This document shows, one piece after another, positions 32,948 to 41,687 of a DNA stretch of 64,000 nt (position 1 is its first letter; every line of letters begins with the position of its first letter). The position numbers and the translations under genes were made by a program. The stretch is from contig JAEUJQ010000035.1 in NCBI GenBank assembly GCA_016793095.1, positions 62,001 to 126,000 on the forward strand, given 5' to 3'. Source of the stretch: Myxococcaceae bacterium (GTDB taxonomy: Bacteria; Myxococcota; Myxococcia; Myxococcales; Myxococcaceae). Under the pieces are notes generated by a model, which did not search any database, was not told the DNA's origin, and worked only from the letters and a program-made list of their open reading frames with translations.

Positions 32948-35900
32948 TCAGGGCTCGGGCGCGCTCATCGAGTTCTGCGGGTCGCGCGTCATCCGCAACA
33001 CGAAGTCCGCGAGGTTGTTGTTCGTGTCTTCGCCGTTGCCGAGCAGCTCATCGGCGCCACCGGGCCCCATCGAGGCGGCGGTCGACATCGAGTTCGCCTT
33101 CCGCTCGAGCGAGGCGAGGGGGCCCTGCGACGGCACCGGCGCGGCCATGCCCTCGGGGCCCGCGGCGGCGCCATACCCGACGGTGTCCACGGCGTTCATG
33201 TCGGTCACCGACGTCGACAGCGCGGGCCCGATGCGCACGTGGCCGGCGATGCCGCTGAGGCCGAGCGCACCAGCGGTGGCGAGATCGGACGCCATCGCCC
33301 CAGTGAAGCCCGTGCCGGCGCTCGCGTTGCGCACCGAGGTGATGAGGAAGTAGCGGCGCGGCGGCATCGTGGTGCCCATCGGGATGGTGGCCTTGTTCTG
33401 GTAGCTGGCGCCCGTATCCGAGCGGTACTGCAGCACCCAGCCCCCGATGTTCACCGGTGCGTTGGTCGGGTTGTACAGCTCGACGAACTCATCGGCCGCG
33501 CTGCCGGTGACGCCGACCTGCAGCTCGCTGATCACGACGTGGTTCACCGTCGACGTGGCCAGCACGTTCACCGTCGAGGTCGCCTGCGACAGCCCGAGCG
33601 TCGCCGTCACCGTCGATTGCCCCATCGTCATCGCCGTCGACGCGAAGGCGACGCTGGCGCTCATCTGTCCCTCGGGAATGGTGACGGACATCGGCACCGT
33701 GCCCACCATGCCGGTCGCGGCCAGCAGAATCGAGGTGCCGCCAGAAGGCGCGGGCAGGTCGATGCTCACCGTGAGCTGCGTCGTGCTGCCGGACACCACC
33801 GACGCCATCGCGGGCGAGAGCGTGACCTGGGTCGGCACCGCCGCAGGGCTGATCAACCGGAGGCCGGCGTCGAGCGTCGTCGAGCCGTACGTCACGAGCA
33901 GGTTGACGCTGCCGATGGGGAAGAAGGGCACCGGCGGCGGGCCCGCGTCCAGCTCACCCGCGTCGGGATCGAACCCGGCGTCCGGATCGAGCCCGGCGTC
34001 TGGATCGAACCCGGCGTCCAGCCCCGCATCGGCCGGCGGCACCCCACCGTCACCCGGCAGGCCAGCGTCAGGCACGTACACCGAGAAGAGCACCGGCAGC
34101 TCGAGCTCACCGGTGCGGAAGAACAACCCCCCGGCGTCGGCGACGCTGAGGGCGAAGGCCTCGACGGGCTGGACGCTGACGAGCAGATCCGCGAGCGCGG
34201 GAGACGACAGGCGCACCTTGAACGCCGTGGGGAAGGTCTGCGCGTTCACCTGGCCGAAGCGCAGGAACTGGCCCGAGGGCCCTGCCGCCGCGACGGACAC
34301 CGGGCGCACCGTGTCGAACGCGTTGCGCGGCTCGAGCTTGTAGTTGTCGTTGCGGAACTGCAGCACGCCGCGCACCTGCGCGAGCGGCTCCCCGGCGGTC
34401 GGGAACGGCGCGAAGGCGTAGAAGTAGTCGTTCACCCGCAGCTGCGGCCCGCCCATCATCTCGGAGATGGTGAACTCGTTCGTCGGCGCCATCTCGCCGC
34501 CAGCCGGCGGGGGCATGACGTCCACCACCACCGCGGCCCCGGCGAACCCGACGTACACGCCCTCCAGGGCCCGCGCGCGCGTGGCCATGGCGCTGTTCAC
34601 CTCGCCGGCCATCACGAGGGTCGGCGCAGGCAGCGGGTTGTTCCGCGACGTCACCACGATGCTGCCGCTCTGAATGCCGTTGAGCTGCACCTGCCCGCGG
34701 AAGTCCGCTGCGGCGCCAGAGGGGATCGTCACCCGATCGCCGGGCACCACGTCGGTGCGGCCGACGGCGCCCGGGTAGAAGACGAAGATGCCCGAGTAGT
34801 CGCGGCCCATGTAGCCCATGTCGTTCTCGTGGATCTGGGCGAAGAAGCCCAGGGAGTTGCTCGCCGTCACCAGCACGTTGGTGAGCTGCACGCGCTGGCC
34901 GATCAGCGCCGAGCCGAGGGCCTTCACCTGGTAGATCGTGGCGGGCACTCCCGGTGGGGGCGGGCACAGGTTCCCGCCAGGGTTCGCCTGCATCGGGCAG
35001 GGATCGCACGCGTCCCCCTTCAGGTCGCCGTCGGTGTCCACCTGCATCGGGTCGGGATCAGCCGGGCACTTGTCGGTCGCGTTCGGCACCCCGTCGCCAT
35101 CGACGTCCGTCGCCGAGGGGACGCTGCACGTCGTCGCGTTGGCGTCGAGCGGGCACACGTCGCAGATGTCACCGGTGCCGTCGCCGTCGGTGTCGGCCTG
35201 AACCAGCCCGTCCATCGGGCGCCGCGGGTTGAAGACGCCCGGGCAGTTGTCCATCGCGTTGGGCAGGCCGTCGCCGTCCGAGTCGGCCATCGTGCTGACG
35301 CCGGTGTACGGGTTGCCCGTGAAGAGCCAGGGCGCGCCGCGCATGGGCGTGCAGGTGGGCTCGTTCTGCGGCGGCATGTTGCAGAAGAAGAGCGGGTACG
35401 TGCTGCCGTTGGCGCCCTGGAGCGCGGCGAGCGTCGTCCCCTCGCCCGAGAGGCAGACGGACTTCATCACGCCGCACACGTTGAGCGCCTCGCAGCCCTG
35501 GCCGAGCGCGCCGGCGACGTTGGCGTCACCGACCAGCGCCGTGCCCCCGCGCATCGTCAGCACCACGTCTTCGGGGTTCGAGGTGATGACGGACCGGAAC
35601 GCGTCGGGGTTCTTGCGGCGGTAGATGGCGATGTCGGCGACGCGATTCGGCTGCAGCGTGCCGACGCGCGACGAGACGACCTGCGCCTGGGCGGCGTTCA
35701 CCGTCACCATGCGCCACAGCGACAGCGGGCTGAAGTACCGGCCGTAGAAGCTCTCGCTCAGGTAGCTCGCGCAGGCGAGCTCGCGCAGCAGGGTGATGGA
35801 GCCCGAACGCACCCAGTCGGTGCCGAGCGACACGTTGACGCCCATGCGGTGGTACAGCGGCGTCTGCGCGGTCTCTCCGTAGAGCACTACGTTGCTGCGC

Positions 35901-37480
35901 GGCGACCAGACGAGGCTCGAGCCCTTGAGCGCCGTGAGGCGGACCTCGGCCGGGCGTACGCCGACGCCGTGGATGATGGCGGTGCGCGGCCCCAGCACGT
36001 CCACTCCGCCCTGCTGCAGCCCCGACAGGCAGAGGAACTCGTTGCGCGCCGCGAGCTCGATGCCCTCGGCGATGTGCGGCAGGTACACCGCGTTCGCCGG
36101 AATGTCGGTGCTCGGGTTCGGCCGCGAGCCGTACGCGCAGGAGCCGACGAGCTGCTCCGAGGTGCTGCTGCCGAGGGGGAAGGTGTCGTAGTTGCCGCCG
36201 TTCGTGTTGGCGCCCAGGCTCTGCTGGCTGTCGCTGGTGGCCGAGGTGTCAGGGGCGTCGAGGTTGCGCAGGAAGCCCGGCGCCCCGCCGGAGCCCGAGA
36301 TCGAGGTGGTGCCAGCGAGCAGTTGGCGCAGCTCGTTCCATCGGTACTGGGCGACGGTGCCGCTGCCGCCGTTCGACACCGCGCTGTGTCCGTCGACGCC
36401 GCCGCGCCAGTCGCTGCGGTGCTCGTAGCGCTCGGGCACGCCGCCGTCGGCGAGGAGGCCGTTGGACTGGACGCCCGGCGCGACGAAGGGCGGGGCGGGG
36501 AAGGTGAGGTGATCGTGGCCGTTGATGAGGCCCGGCGAGACGAGGTTGTCACCGCAGAGCAGGGCCGTGGGGTTCGCGCCCGCCGCCGTGAGGCAGTCGC
36601 AGCCGACGCAGGTGATGAGGCCCATCGGGTTGACGACGACCTGCCCGCCCCGCAGCACCCGGCCGGGCTGCAGCACCGTGCCGACGATCAGCTTCGTGGT
36701 CGAGCCGGGGGCGACGTCGCAGGCCGCCGTGGGCGCGGGCAGCGAGGCGGCCGGGCAGGTGACGGTGAGGACCTGCGTCGGCGTGCAGTCGGTCTCGCAG
36801 CCATCCGCTGCGACGGTGTTGCCGTCGTCGCAGAGCTCGCTGCCGCGGCGCACGCCGTCACCACAGACGTTGCCAGGCGTCGCCATCACCGTCGCGGTGC
36901 AGTCGATCTCACAGCCATCGCCCGAGACCAGGTTGCCGTCATCGCACGCCTCGCCACCGTTCATCATCGCGTCGCCGCAGAACGGCCCGGCTGCCGAGAA
37001 GACGCACGCCCGGGTGCACCCGTCGGTGTCGATCATGTTGCCGTCGTCGCAGAGCTCTCCGCCCGTGCGCTGACCGTCACCGCACGTGGACGTTCCCGCA
37101 TCGCCACCGCCCGTGGAGCCGCCGCCGGTGGAGCCGCCACCCGTCGAGCCGCCACCCGTCGAGCCGCCACCCGCGGAGCCGCCACCCGCGGAGCCGCCGC
37201 CCGTGGAGCCGCCGCCCGTGGAGCCGCCGGCGGTGGAGCCACCACCGGTCGCGCCGCCGCCGGTGGAGCCGCCTCCCGTGGAGCCACCCGCGCTGCCTCC
37301 GCCGGTGCCGTTGGTGGGCTGACAGGTGGCCTCGCAGCCGTCTCCGTCGGTCTTGTTGCCGTCGTCACAGGCCTCACCAGGCTCGAGGCGGCCGTTGCCG
37401 CAGACCGTGCCGCCACCACAGGCGAAGAGGAGGGCGCCCGCCGCGACGAGGGCGAGGGTGAGGTGCAGGAGGTTTCTCAT
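32948..37480 (-). CDS. giant lipoprotein with DUF4215 repeats, amidohydrolase domain, TSP3 repeats, OB-like domain and lamin-tail domain
   Basis: A 1510-residue surface protein. A lipobox (LLFACGG) ends the signal peptide. Cys-rich DUF4215 'MYXO' repeats (LEPGEACDDGNKTDGDGC, GGELCDDGNMIDTDGC, GGEACDDGN, GSELCDDGN) and a Gly/Ser linker occupy residues 20-240. Residues about 285-680 are an amidohydrolase: LVSPGLINGHDHLTF (H-x-H metal ligands near 322), LLAGTTSISG, IIHGVG near 503, SLGTDWV near 553 and PNRVADIAIY. TSP3 Ca repeats (DSDGDGLPNAMDNCPG, DVDGDGVPNATDKCP) follow, then an OB-fold-like region (845-1060), a DAG linker and a lamin-tail domain (HVVISELQVG...DEFVELYNPT...IGGWVL). An outer-surface hydrolase is the natural reading; substrate unknown. 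Confidence 0.85.
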   Translation of the reverse strand: MRNLLHLTLALVAAGALLFACGGGTVCGNGRLEPGEACDDGNKTDGDGCEATCQPTNGTGGGSAGGSTGGGSTGGGATGGGSTAGGSTGGGSTGGGSAGGGSAGGGSTGGGSTGGGSTGGGSTGGGDAGTSTCGDGQRTGGELCDDGNMIDTDGCTRACVFSAAGPFCGDAMMNGGEACDDGNLVSGDGCEIDCTATVMATPGNVCGDGVRRGSELCDDGNTVAADGCETDCTPTQVLTVTCPAASLPAPTAACDVAPGSTTKLIVGTVLQPGRVLRGGQVVVNPMGLITCVGCDCLTAAGANPTALLCGDNLVSPGLINGHDHLTFPAPPFVAPGVQSNGLLADGGVPERYEHRSDWRGGVDGHSAVSNGGSGTVAQYRWNELRQLLAGTTSISGSGGAPGFLRNLDAPDTSATSDSQQSLGANTNGGNYDTFPLGSSTSEQLVGSCAYGSRPNPSTDIPANAVYLPHIAEGIELAARNEFLCLSGLQQGGVDVLGPRTAIIHGVGVRPAEVRLTALKGSSLVWSPRSNVVLYGETAQTPLYHRMGVNVSLGTDWVRSGSITLLRELACASYLSESFYGRYFSPLSLWRMVTVNAAQAQVVSSRVGTLQPNRVADIAIYRRKNPDAFRSVITSNPEDVVLTMRGGTALVGDANVAGALGQGCEALNVCGVMKSVCLSGEGTTLAALQGANGSTYPLFFCNMPPQNEPTCTPMRGAPWLFTGNPYTGVSTMADSDGDGLPNAMDNCPGVFNPRRPMDGLVQADTDGDGTGDICDVCPLDANATTCSVPSATDVDGDGVPNATDKCPADPDPMQVDTDGDLKGDACDPCPMQANPGGNLCPPPPGVPATIYQVKALGSALIGQRVQLTNVLVTASNSLGFFAQIHENDMGYMGRDYSGIFVFYPGAVGRTDVVPGDRVTIPSGAAADFRGQVQLNGIQSGSIVVTSRNNPLPAPTLVMAGEVNSAMATRARALEGVYVGFAGAAVVVDVMPPPAGGEMAPTNEFTISEMMGGPQLRVNDYFYAFAPFPTAGEPLAQVRGVLQFRNDNYKLEPRNAFDTVRPVSVAAAGPSGQFLRFGQVNAQTFPTAFKVRLSSPALADLLVSVQPVEAFALSVADAGGLFFRTGELELPVLFSVYVPDAGLPGDGGVPPADAGLDAGFDPDAGLDPDAGFDPDAGELDAGPPPVPFFPIGSVNLLVTYGSTTLDAGLRLISPAAVPTQVTLSPAMASVVSGSTTQLTVSIDLPAPSGGTSILLAATGMVGTVPMSVTIPEGQMSASVAFASTAMTMGQSTVTATLGLSQATSTVNVLATSTVNHVVISELQVGVTGSAADEFVELYNPTNAPVNIGGWVLQYRSDTGASYQNKATIPMGTTMPPRRYFLITSVRNASAGTGFTGAMASDLATAGALGLSGIAGHVRIGPALSTSVTDMNAVDTVGYGAAAGPEGMAAPVPSQGPLASLERKANSMSTAASMGPGGADELLGNGEDTNNNLADFVLRMTRDPQNSMSAPEP

Positions 37481-37626
37481 GGGAGGGATCCGGAGGGGTC
37501 GGCCTGAGGAGAGGAAACCTCGTCATACACACGACCCCCGTCCGAGCGCCACGCTCACCTGAGGCCGGGCGTGAGAAAGAAACCTGTCAGTGACGCGCCC
37601 TCCGCGCTTCGGCGACACTGCCGCGG

Positions 37627-39075
37627 GTGAGCGATCGCCGTCGAGAGAAGCTGCTGCCCATCGAGCGCTGGCCGACGGCGCAGGAGGCCGCGGCGAGCCG
37701 CTGGTTCTCTCCCGTGCAGGTGGGGCCGGTGCGGGCGGCGACACGCACGTGGGTGCCGGCGATGGTGCCGTGGCGCGCGACCGGCGAGGGCTTCGTCACC
37801 GACGCCGTGGTGGGGTGGTACGAGCGCTTCGCCCGCGGTCGACCCGGCGTCATCGTCATCGAGGCGACGGGGATTCGCGACGTGCCGTCCGGGCCGCTGC
37901 TGCGCGCGGGGCACGACCGCTTCGTCGAGGGCCTGTCACGGCTGACACGGGCGGTGCGCGAGGCGAGCGGCGGCCACACGAAGCTCTTCGTGCAGCTCAT
38001 CGACTTCCTCGCCATCAAGCGCCGGCCGACCCGCGAGGCGTTCCTCGGGCGGTTCCTCACCCTCACGCCGCGGCTGCGGCAGGCCCTGGGAGCGCCCCTC
38101 GACGCGCCGGACGCCGCGGTCCGCGAGCGCCTGTTGTCCCTGACCGAGGCAGCGCTGCTGCAGGTCCTCGACGCGCGCGAGGCAGACGCGCTGCGCTTCG
38201 GCCAACGGGAGCGCGTCACCGACACCCACCTGCCCCACATCGCCGGGCTGCCGCAGGTGCTGCCCGGCCTGTTCGCCGACGCAGCCCGCCGCTGCGTGGC
38301 CGCCGGGTTCGACGGCATCGAGCTGCACTACGCGCACGCGTACACGATGGCGAGCTTCCTCTCGGCGAGGAACACGCGCAGCGACGGCTGGGGCGGGCCG
38401 AGGGAGCAGCGCGTGCGGTTGCCCCTCGACGTCTTCGCTGCGGTGCGCAGCGCCGTGCCCGCGCATGTCGCGGTGGGCTGCCGGTTCCTCGCGGATGAGA
38501 TCATCGAGGGCGGCTCGGGCGTGGACGACGCGGCGTACTTCGCGACCCGCTTCGCGCGTGCAGGCATGGACTTCGTGTCGCTCTCGCGCGGAGGGAAGTT
38601 CGAAGACGCGAAGCAGCCGAAGGTGGGCCAGGCGGCGTACCCCTACACGGGGCCGTCTGGCCACGAGTGCATGCCGACGACGAAGCTGCCGGCGCCGGGG
38701 CCGTTCGGGAGGAACCTGCCGGCGGTCGCTCACATCACGAAGACGCTCCGGAGCGAGGGCCTCGCGACGCCCGTCGTCGCCTGCGGGGGCATCGCGAGCT
38801 TCTGGCAGGCCGAGGCAGTGCTCGAGGCGGGCGAGGCAGACCTCGTCGCGTCGGCGCGGCAGTCGCTCGCGGACCCTGACTGGTTCGAGAAGGTGCGCCA
38901 GGGTCGGGGCGACGAGGTGCGGCGGTGCCTCTTCACCAACTACTGCGAGGGGCTCGACCAGTCGCACGAGGTCGTCACCTGCCACCTGTGGGATCGGCTG
39001 AAGGGCCAGCCCGATGACGCGACCGTTCCCCGCACGACCGACGGCCGGCGGCTGGTCGCGCCTCCCTGGAGCTGA
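37627..39075 (+). CDS. OYE-family NADH:flavin oxidoreductase
   Basis: A 482-residue TIM-barrel flavoenzyme with a GTG start (VSDRRREKLL). Old-yellow-enzyme landmarks: FSPVQVGPVRAATRTWVPAM, GVIVIEATGI, FVQLID, the active-site HYAHAYTMASFLSARNTRSDGWGG (substrate-binding His near HLPHIAG/HYAHAY), VGCRFLADEI and VVACGGIASFWQAEAVLEAGEADLVASARQSLADPD with FMN-phosphate contacts. The C-terminal Cys residues (RRCLFTNYCEG...VVTC) hint at a degenerate Fe-S site like that of 2,4-dienoyl-CoA reductases, but the spacing is not canonical. It probably reduces activated double bonds. Divergent from the amidohydrolase gene; followed after 27 bases by a DUF3298-like gene. Confidence 0.9.
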   Translation: MSDRRREKLLPIERWPTAQEAAASRWFSPVQVGPVRAATRTWVPAMVPWRATGEGFVTDAVVGWYERFARGRPGVIVIEATGIRDVPSGPLLRAGHDRFVEGLSRLTRAVREASGGHTKLFVQLIDFLAIKRRPTREAFLGRFLTLTPRLRQALGAPLDAPDAAVRERLLSLTEAALLQVLDAREADALRFGQRERVTDTHLPHIAGLPQVLPGLFADAARRCVAAGFDGIELHYAHAYTMASFLSARNTRSDGWGGPREQRVRLPLDVFAAVRSAVPAHVAVGCRFLADEIIEGGSGVDDAAYFATRFARAGMDFVSLSRGGKFEDAKQPKVGQAAYPYTGPSGHECMPTTKLPAPGPFGRNLPAVAHITKTLRSEGLATPVVACGGIASFWQAEAVLEAGEADLVASARQSLADPDWFEKVRQGRGDEVRRCLFTNYCEGLDQSHEVVTCHLWDRLKGQPDDATVPRTTDGRRLVAPPWS

Positions 39076-39102
39076 CCGGCTCCACCATCATCAGGAGGAC
39101 CG

Positions 39103-39948
39103 ATGTTGAGTTCCCTCGTGAGCCGCTGTGGTGCCTGCTCGGTGGCGGCGTGCGGTCTGGTGGCGCTGTGGGCCGGGTCGAGCTGGGCGGCGGGCCCGAA
39201 GAGCGACGGAGTGCCGCTCACCGCCGCGCGGATCGACGGCGGCCCGAGGACGACTGAGCAGGTGACGGTGCCGAAGGGGTACACAGGGAAGCTGGAGCCC
39301 ATCGTCCAGCGGGCGTCCGACCGCGTGAGAGGGACCGGCGTCAGCATCGAGCAGCGGGGCCAACAGCTCACGGTGACCGGCCCCGGCGGCGAGTCGTTCA
39401 CCGTCGGCAGCAAGGCGGCGATCGAGGAGCTCGCGGCCGAGTGGCGGTCGCAGGTGGCCGCGGCGAAGCAGGACCCGGCGCAGCAGTTCCTTCAGCTCGA
39501 GTGGTCGCTCACGGCGAGCGTGCGCGGCGCGGGCACCGCAGGAATGCTGTTCAGCACGCTCGAGAGCCGAAGCACCTACGCGGGTGGGGCCCACCCGTCG
39601 AACAGCCTCACCCTGGCCACCCATGACGCGCGCACCGGCAAACGGGTCACGCTGGACGAGCTGCTCACGCCGCGCCAACTGAGCGCGGTGGTGAAGGTGA
39701 TCAGCGCGAAGCTGCGGACCCTCGGGAACACCGAGGGCGTGGACGGGAGCCTCTGGACCTGGAGCTCTCCGGAGGTGCTGCAGCGCACCATCAGCGAGAA
39801 CTTCGCGCTCACGACGGCCGCGAACGGCAGGGTGCAACTGCACGTCGCGTGGGAATCCGGAGTGCACGCGATCGGCGGTCAGCTCGCCCACTTCACCTTC
39901 GACGCGCCGGTTGACGCCGCCTTCCGGGCGAAGCTCGGCCTGGAGTGA
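39103..39948 (+). CDS. exported DUF3298-like protein
   Basis: A 281-residue protein with a signal peptide (residues 1-29, ending SSWAAG) and a perfect Shine-Dalgarno AGGAGG upstream of its ATG. The C-terminal 150 residues carry the DUF3298/RsiV-type signature STYAGGAHPSN, followed by TGKRVTLDELLTP, a beta-grasp-like domain found in periplasmic anti-sigma and lysozyme-responsive proteins. The N-terminal part is unassigned. Probably periplasmic; co-transcribed with the OYE-like gene. Its stop is followed within 6 bases by the 68-bp repeat array. Confidence 0.75.
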   Translation: MLSSLVSRCGACSVAACGLVALWAGSSWAAGPKSDGVPLTAARIDGGPRTTEQVTVPKGYTGKLEPIVQRASDRVRGTGVSIEQRGQQLTVTGPGGESFTVGSKAAIEELAAEWRSQVAAAKQDPAQQFLQLEWSLTASVRGAGTAGMLFSTLESRSTYAGGAHPSNSLTLATHDARTGKRVTLDELLTPRQLSAVVKVISAKLRTLGNTEGVDGSLWTWSSPEVLQRTISENFALTTAANGRVQLHVAWESGVHAIGGQLAHFTFDAPVDAAFRAKLGLE

Positions 39949-39953
39949 GGCGC

Positions 39954-40382
39954 GAGCACAACTCCGTCCACCGCCCGCGTGGTCCACGTTGCTCTCGCGC
40001 GTCACGGCGCCCTGGACCGCCGAGCACAACTCCGTCCACCGCCCGCGTGGTCCACGTTGTTCTCGCGCGTCGGCGCCGCGGGAGTGCGAGCACAACTCCG
40101 TCCACCGCCCGCGTGGACCACGTTGTTCTCGCGCGTCGGAGCGCCCCGGAGCGCCGAGCACAACTCCGTCCACCGCCTGCGTGGTCCACGTTGTTCTCGC
40201 GCGTCACGGCGCCCTGGACCGCCGAGCACAACTCCGTCCACCGCCCGCGTGGTCCACGTTGTTCTCGCGCGTCGGAGCGCCCAGGAGCGGCGAGCACAAC
40301 TCCGTCCACCGCCTGCGTGGTCCACGTTGTTCTCGCGCATCACGGCGCCCAGGAGCGGCGAGCACAACTCCGTCCACCGCCC
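39954..40382. repeat. tandem array of 68-bp hairpin-forming repeats (six full units plus a partial)
   Basis: Units begin GAGCACAACTCCGTCCACC at 39954, 40022, 40088, 40156, 40224, 40292 and 40360 (partial). Spacing is 68, 66, 68, 68, 68, 68. Each has a conserved part of about 50 bases and a variable part of about 18. The conserved part is an imperfect inverted repeat: GAGCACAAC pairs with GTTGTTCTC (8 of 9), and inner CCAC pairs with GTGG around CGCCCGC. Variable tails fall in two types: gtcacggcgccc (units 1, 4, 6) and gtcggmgcsc (units 2, 3, 5). ORFs are open on several frames of both strands only because of the repetition; no start, domain or single consistent frame supports coding. Confidence 0.9.
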
Positions 40383-40415
40383 AGGAATGCCTGCGGAACA
40401 CGGGAAGGAGCACAA

Positions 40416-40753
40416 CCTCGCAGCCGCCACTGCGGACTGCGCAAGCACCCACTGCGGACCTCGCAGCAGCCACTGCGGACCTCGCAGCAGCCACTGCGGA
40501 CCTCGCGGCAGCCACTGCGGACCTCGCGGCCGCCACTGCGGACCTCGCATCCACCCACTGCGGACCTCGCAGGCCCCACTGCGGACCTCGCGGCCGCCAC
40601 TGCGGACCTCACAGGCCCCACTGCGGACCTCGCAGGCCCCACTGCGGACCTCGCAGCCGCCACTGCGGACCTCGCAGGCCCCACTGCGGACCTCGCAGGC
40701 CCCACTGCGGACCTCGCAGCCGCCGCTGCGGAGTCCGCAGGCCCCCGCTGCGG
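40416..40753. repeat. tandem array of about fifteen 21-bp hairpin-forming repeats
   Basis: Consensus CCACTGCGGACCTCGCAGSMS, period 21, in near-perfect copies from 40427 (preceded by a partial unit) to 40753, where CTGCGG abuts the stop codon of the leftward gene at 40754. Each unit holds a perfect short inverted repeat CTGCG-GACCT-CGCAG; some copies carry CGCGG and lose the last pair. The last two units are degenerate. A single extra copy of the first array's word GAGCACAAC at 40408 lies at the junction, so the two arrays meet there. The period is a multiple of three, which keeps all frames open without meaning they are genes. Confidence 0.9.
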
Positions 40754-41611
40754 CTACTTCGTCGGCCCGGCGGGCGTCGCGACCGCTGGCGACGACGCCC
40801 CCATCAGCGATGAGAGGTTCCCGCCTGGCACCGGAAGCGTGATCGCCTCACCGTCCTCCTTCGCGCGACGCAGCGCCTTGAGCGCGAACCCCATCTCACG
40901 CAGCACGCGCCCCTCGATGCGGTTCGTGTGCTCGGAGTCGGCCCCACCCGGCAGGCCATAGGTGCGCTCGTTCGCTTCCCGCAGCGCGTCCGTCATCGCC
41001 GAGACCGACGAGAGGAACTCCGCCGTCAGCCCCACGTCGTCAGCGATCAGCTCGCCGTCGTCGCTCCGCCGCAACTGCGCCGCGAGCTGCAACAGTCCCG
41101 TCAACGTGGACTCGAGCGCGTGCGGCGCGGTCGGATTCTCGTTGCGATCGGTCACGGCCTTCGTGAAGGCCGGGTCGCCCGACGCCGCCGCCAACAGCCC
41201 GCTCGCCAACCGCTTGCGCGCCTTGTCGGCGATGTGGAACGCCCCCACCCGCTCCCCGCGCGCGACGGCGTTGCGCCCAGCCTCATCAGACGCCACCGCG
41301 TCGTCGAGCTCGGTGATCAACTGACACAGCCACGCGAACCGGTGAAGGCTGTACCCCACCACCGGCTTCTTCAGCGTCGTCGCCAACGCGCCGACGAAGC
41401 GCTCAGCCTCGGCGTGCACCGCGGCGGCCTTCGTGCGATCGCCCCACGCGTCGCACTGCTCGTCCGAGAACGCGCGCAGGTAGATGCGGCGCCGCTTCGC
41501 GTCGATGGGCGGCAGCGAGCCGAGCAGCTTGAACGCGAAGCGCGGAGCCTTCGCGGGCGCCTTCGCGGACGACGAGCTCTTCTTCGCGACAGCCTTCTTC
41601 TTCGTTGCCAT
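40754..41611 (-). CDS. hypothetical basic-N-terminus helical protein
   Basis: A 285-residue protein. The N-terminus (MATKKKAVAKKSSSSAKAPAK) is Lys/Ala/Ser-rich like a nucleic-acid-binding tail. The rest is a helical bundle (RRRIYLRAFSDEQCDAWG, FHIADKARKRLASGLLAA, GLLQLAAQLRRSDDGELIA, FLSSVSAMTDALREANE). No family recognised. A good Shine-Dalgarno (GGAGGGG) precedes ATG 41611; the longer open frame upstream is not needed. It converges on the DUF3298-like gene across the repeat arrays, its stop directly touching the 21-bp array. Confidence 0.75.
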   Translation of the reverse strand: MATKKKAVAKKSSSSAKAPAKAPRFAFKLLGSLPPIDAKRRRIYLRAFSDEQCDAWGDRTKAAAVHAEAERFVGALATTLKKPVVGYSLHRFAWLCQLITELDDAVASDEAGRNAVARGERVGAFHIADKARKRLASGLLAAASGDPAFTKAVTDRNENPTAPHALESTLTGLLQLAAQLRRSDDGELIADDVGLTAEFLSSVSAMTDALREANERTYGLPGGADSEHTNRIEGRVLREMGFALKALRRAKEDGEAITLPVPGGNLSSLMGASSPAVATPAGPTK

Positions 41612-41687
41612 GTGGGAACCCCTCCAGAGAAGGCGCGCACTGTACGCCGCGCCACTCCCCCCGGTGAAGGAGTAAGGTGAGCGCCGC

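Noticed and set aside
33239-37507. 1422-aa antisense ORF opposite the amidohydrolase lipoprotein
   Set aside because: Mirrors the codon bias of the minus-strand gene; Arg/His/Gly-rich, no domain or start signal.
39954-40382. CRISPR array
   Set aside because: Units are contiguous with short, recurrent tails rather than 30-40 base unique spacers, and there are no cas genes.
39911-40961. Plus-strand ORFs reading through both repeat arrays
   Set aside because: Open only because the repeats lack stops; the 68-bp period rotates frames, and several frames on both strands are equally open.
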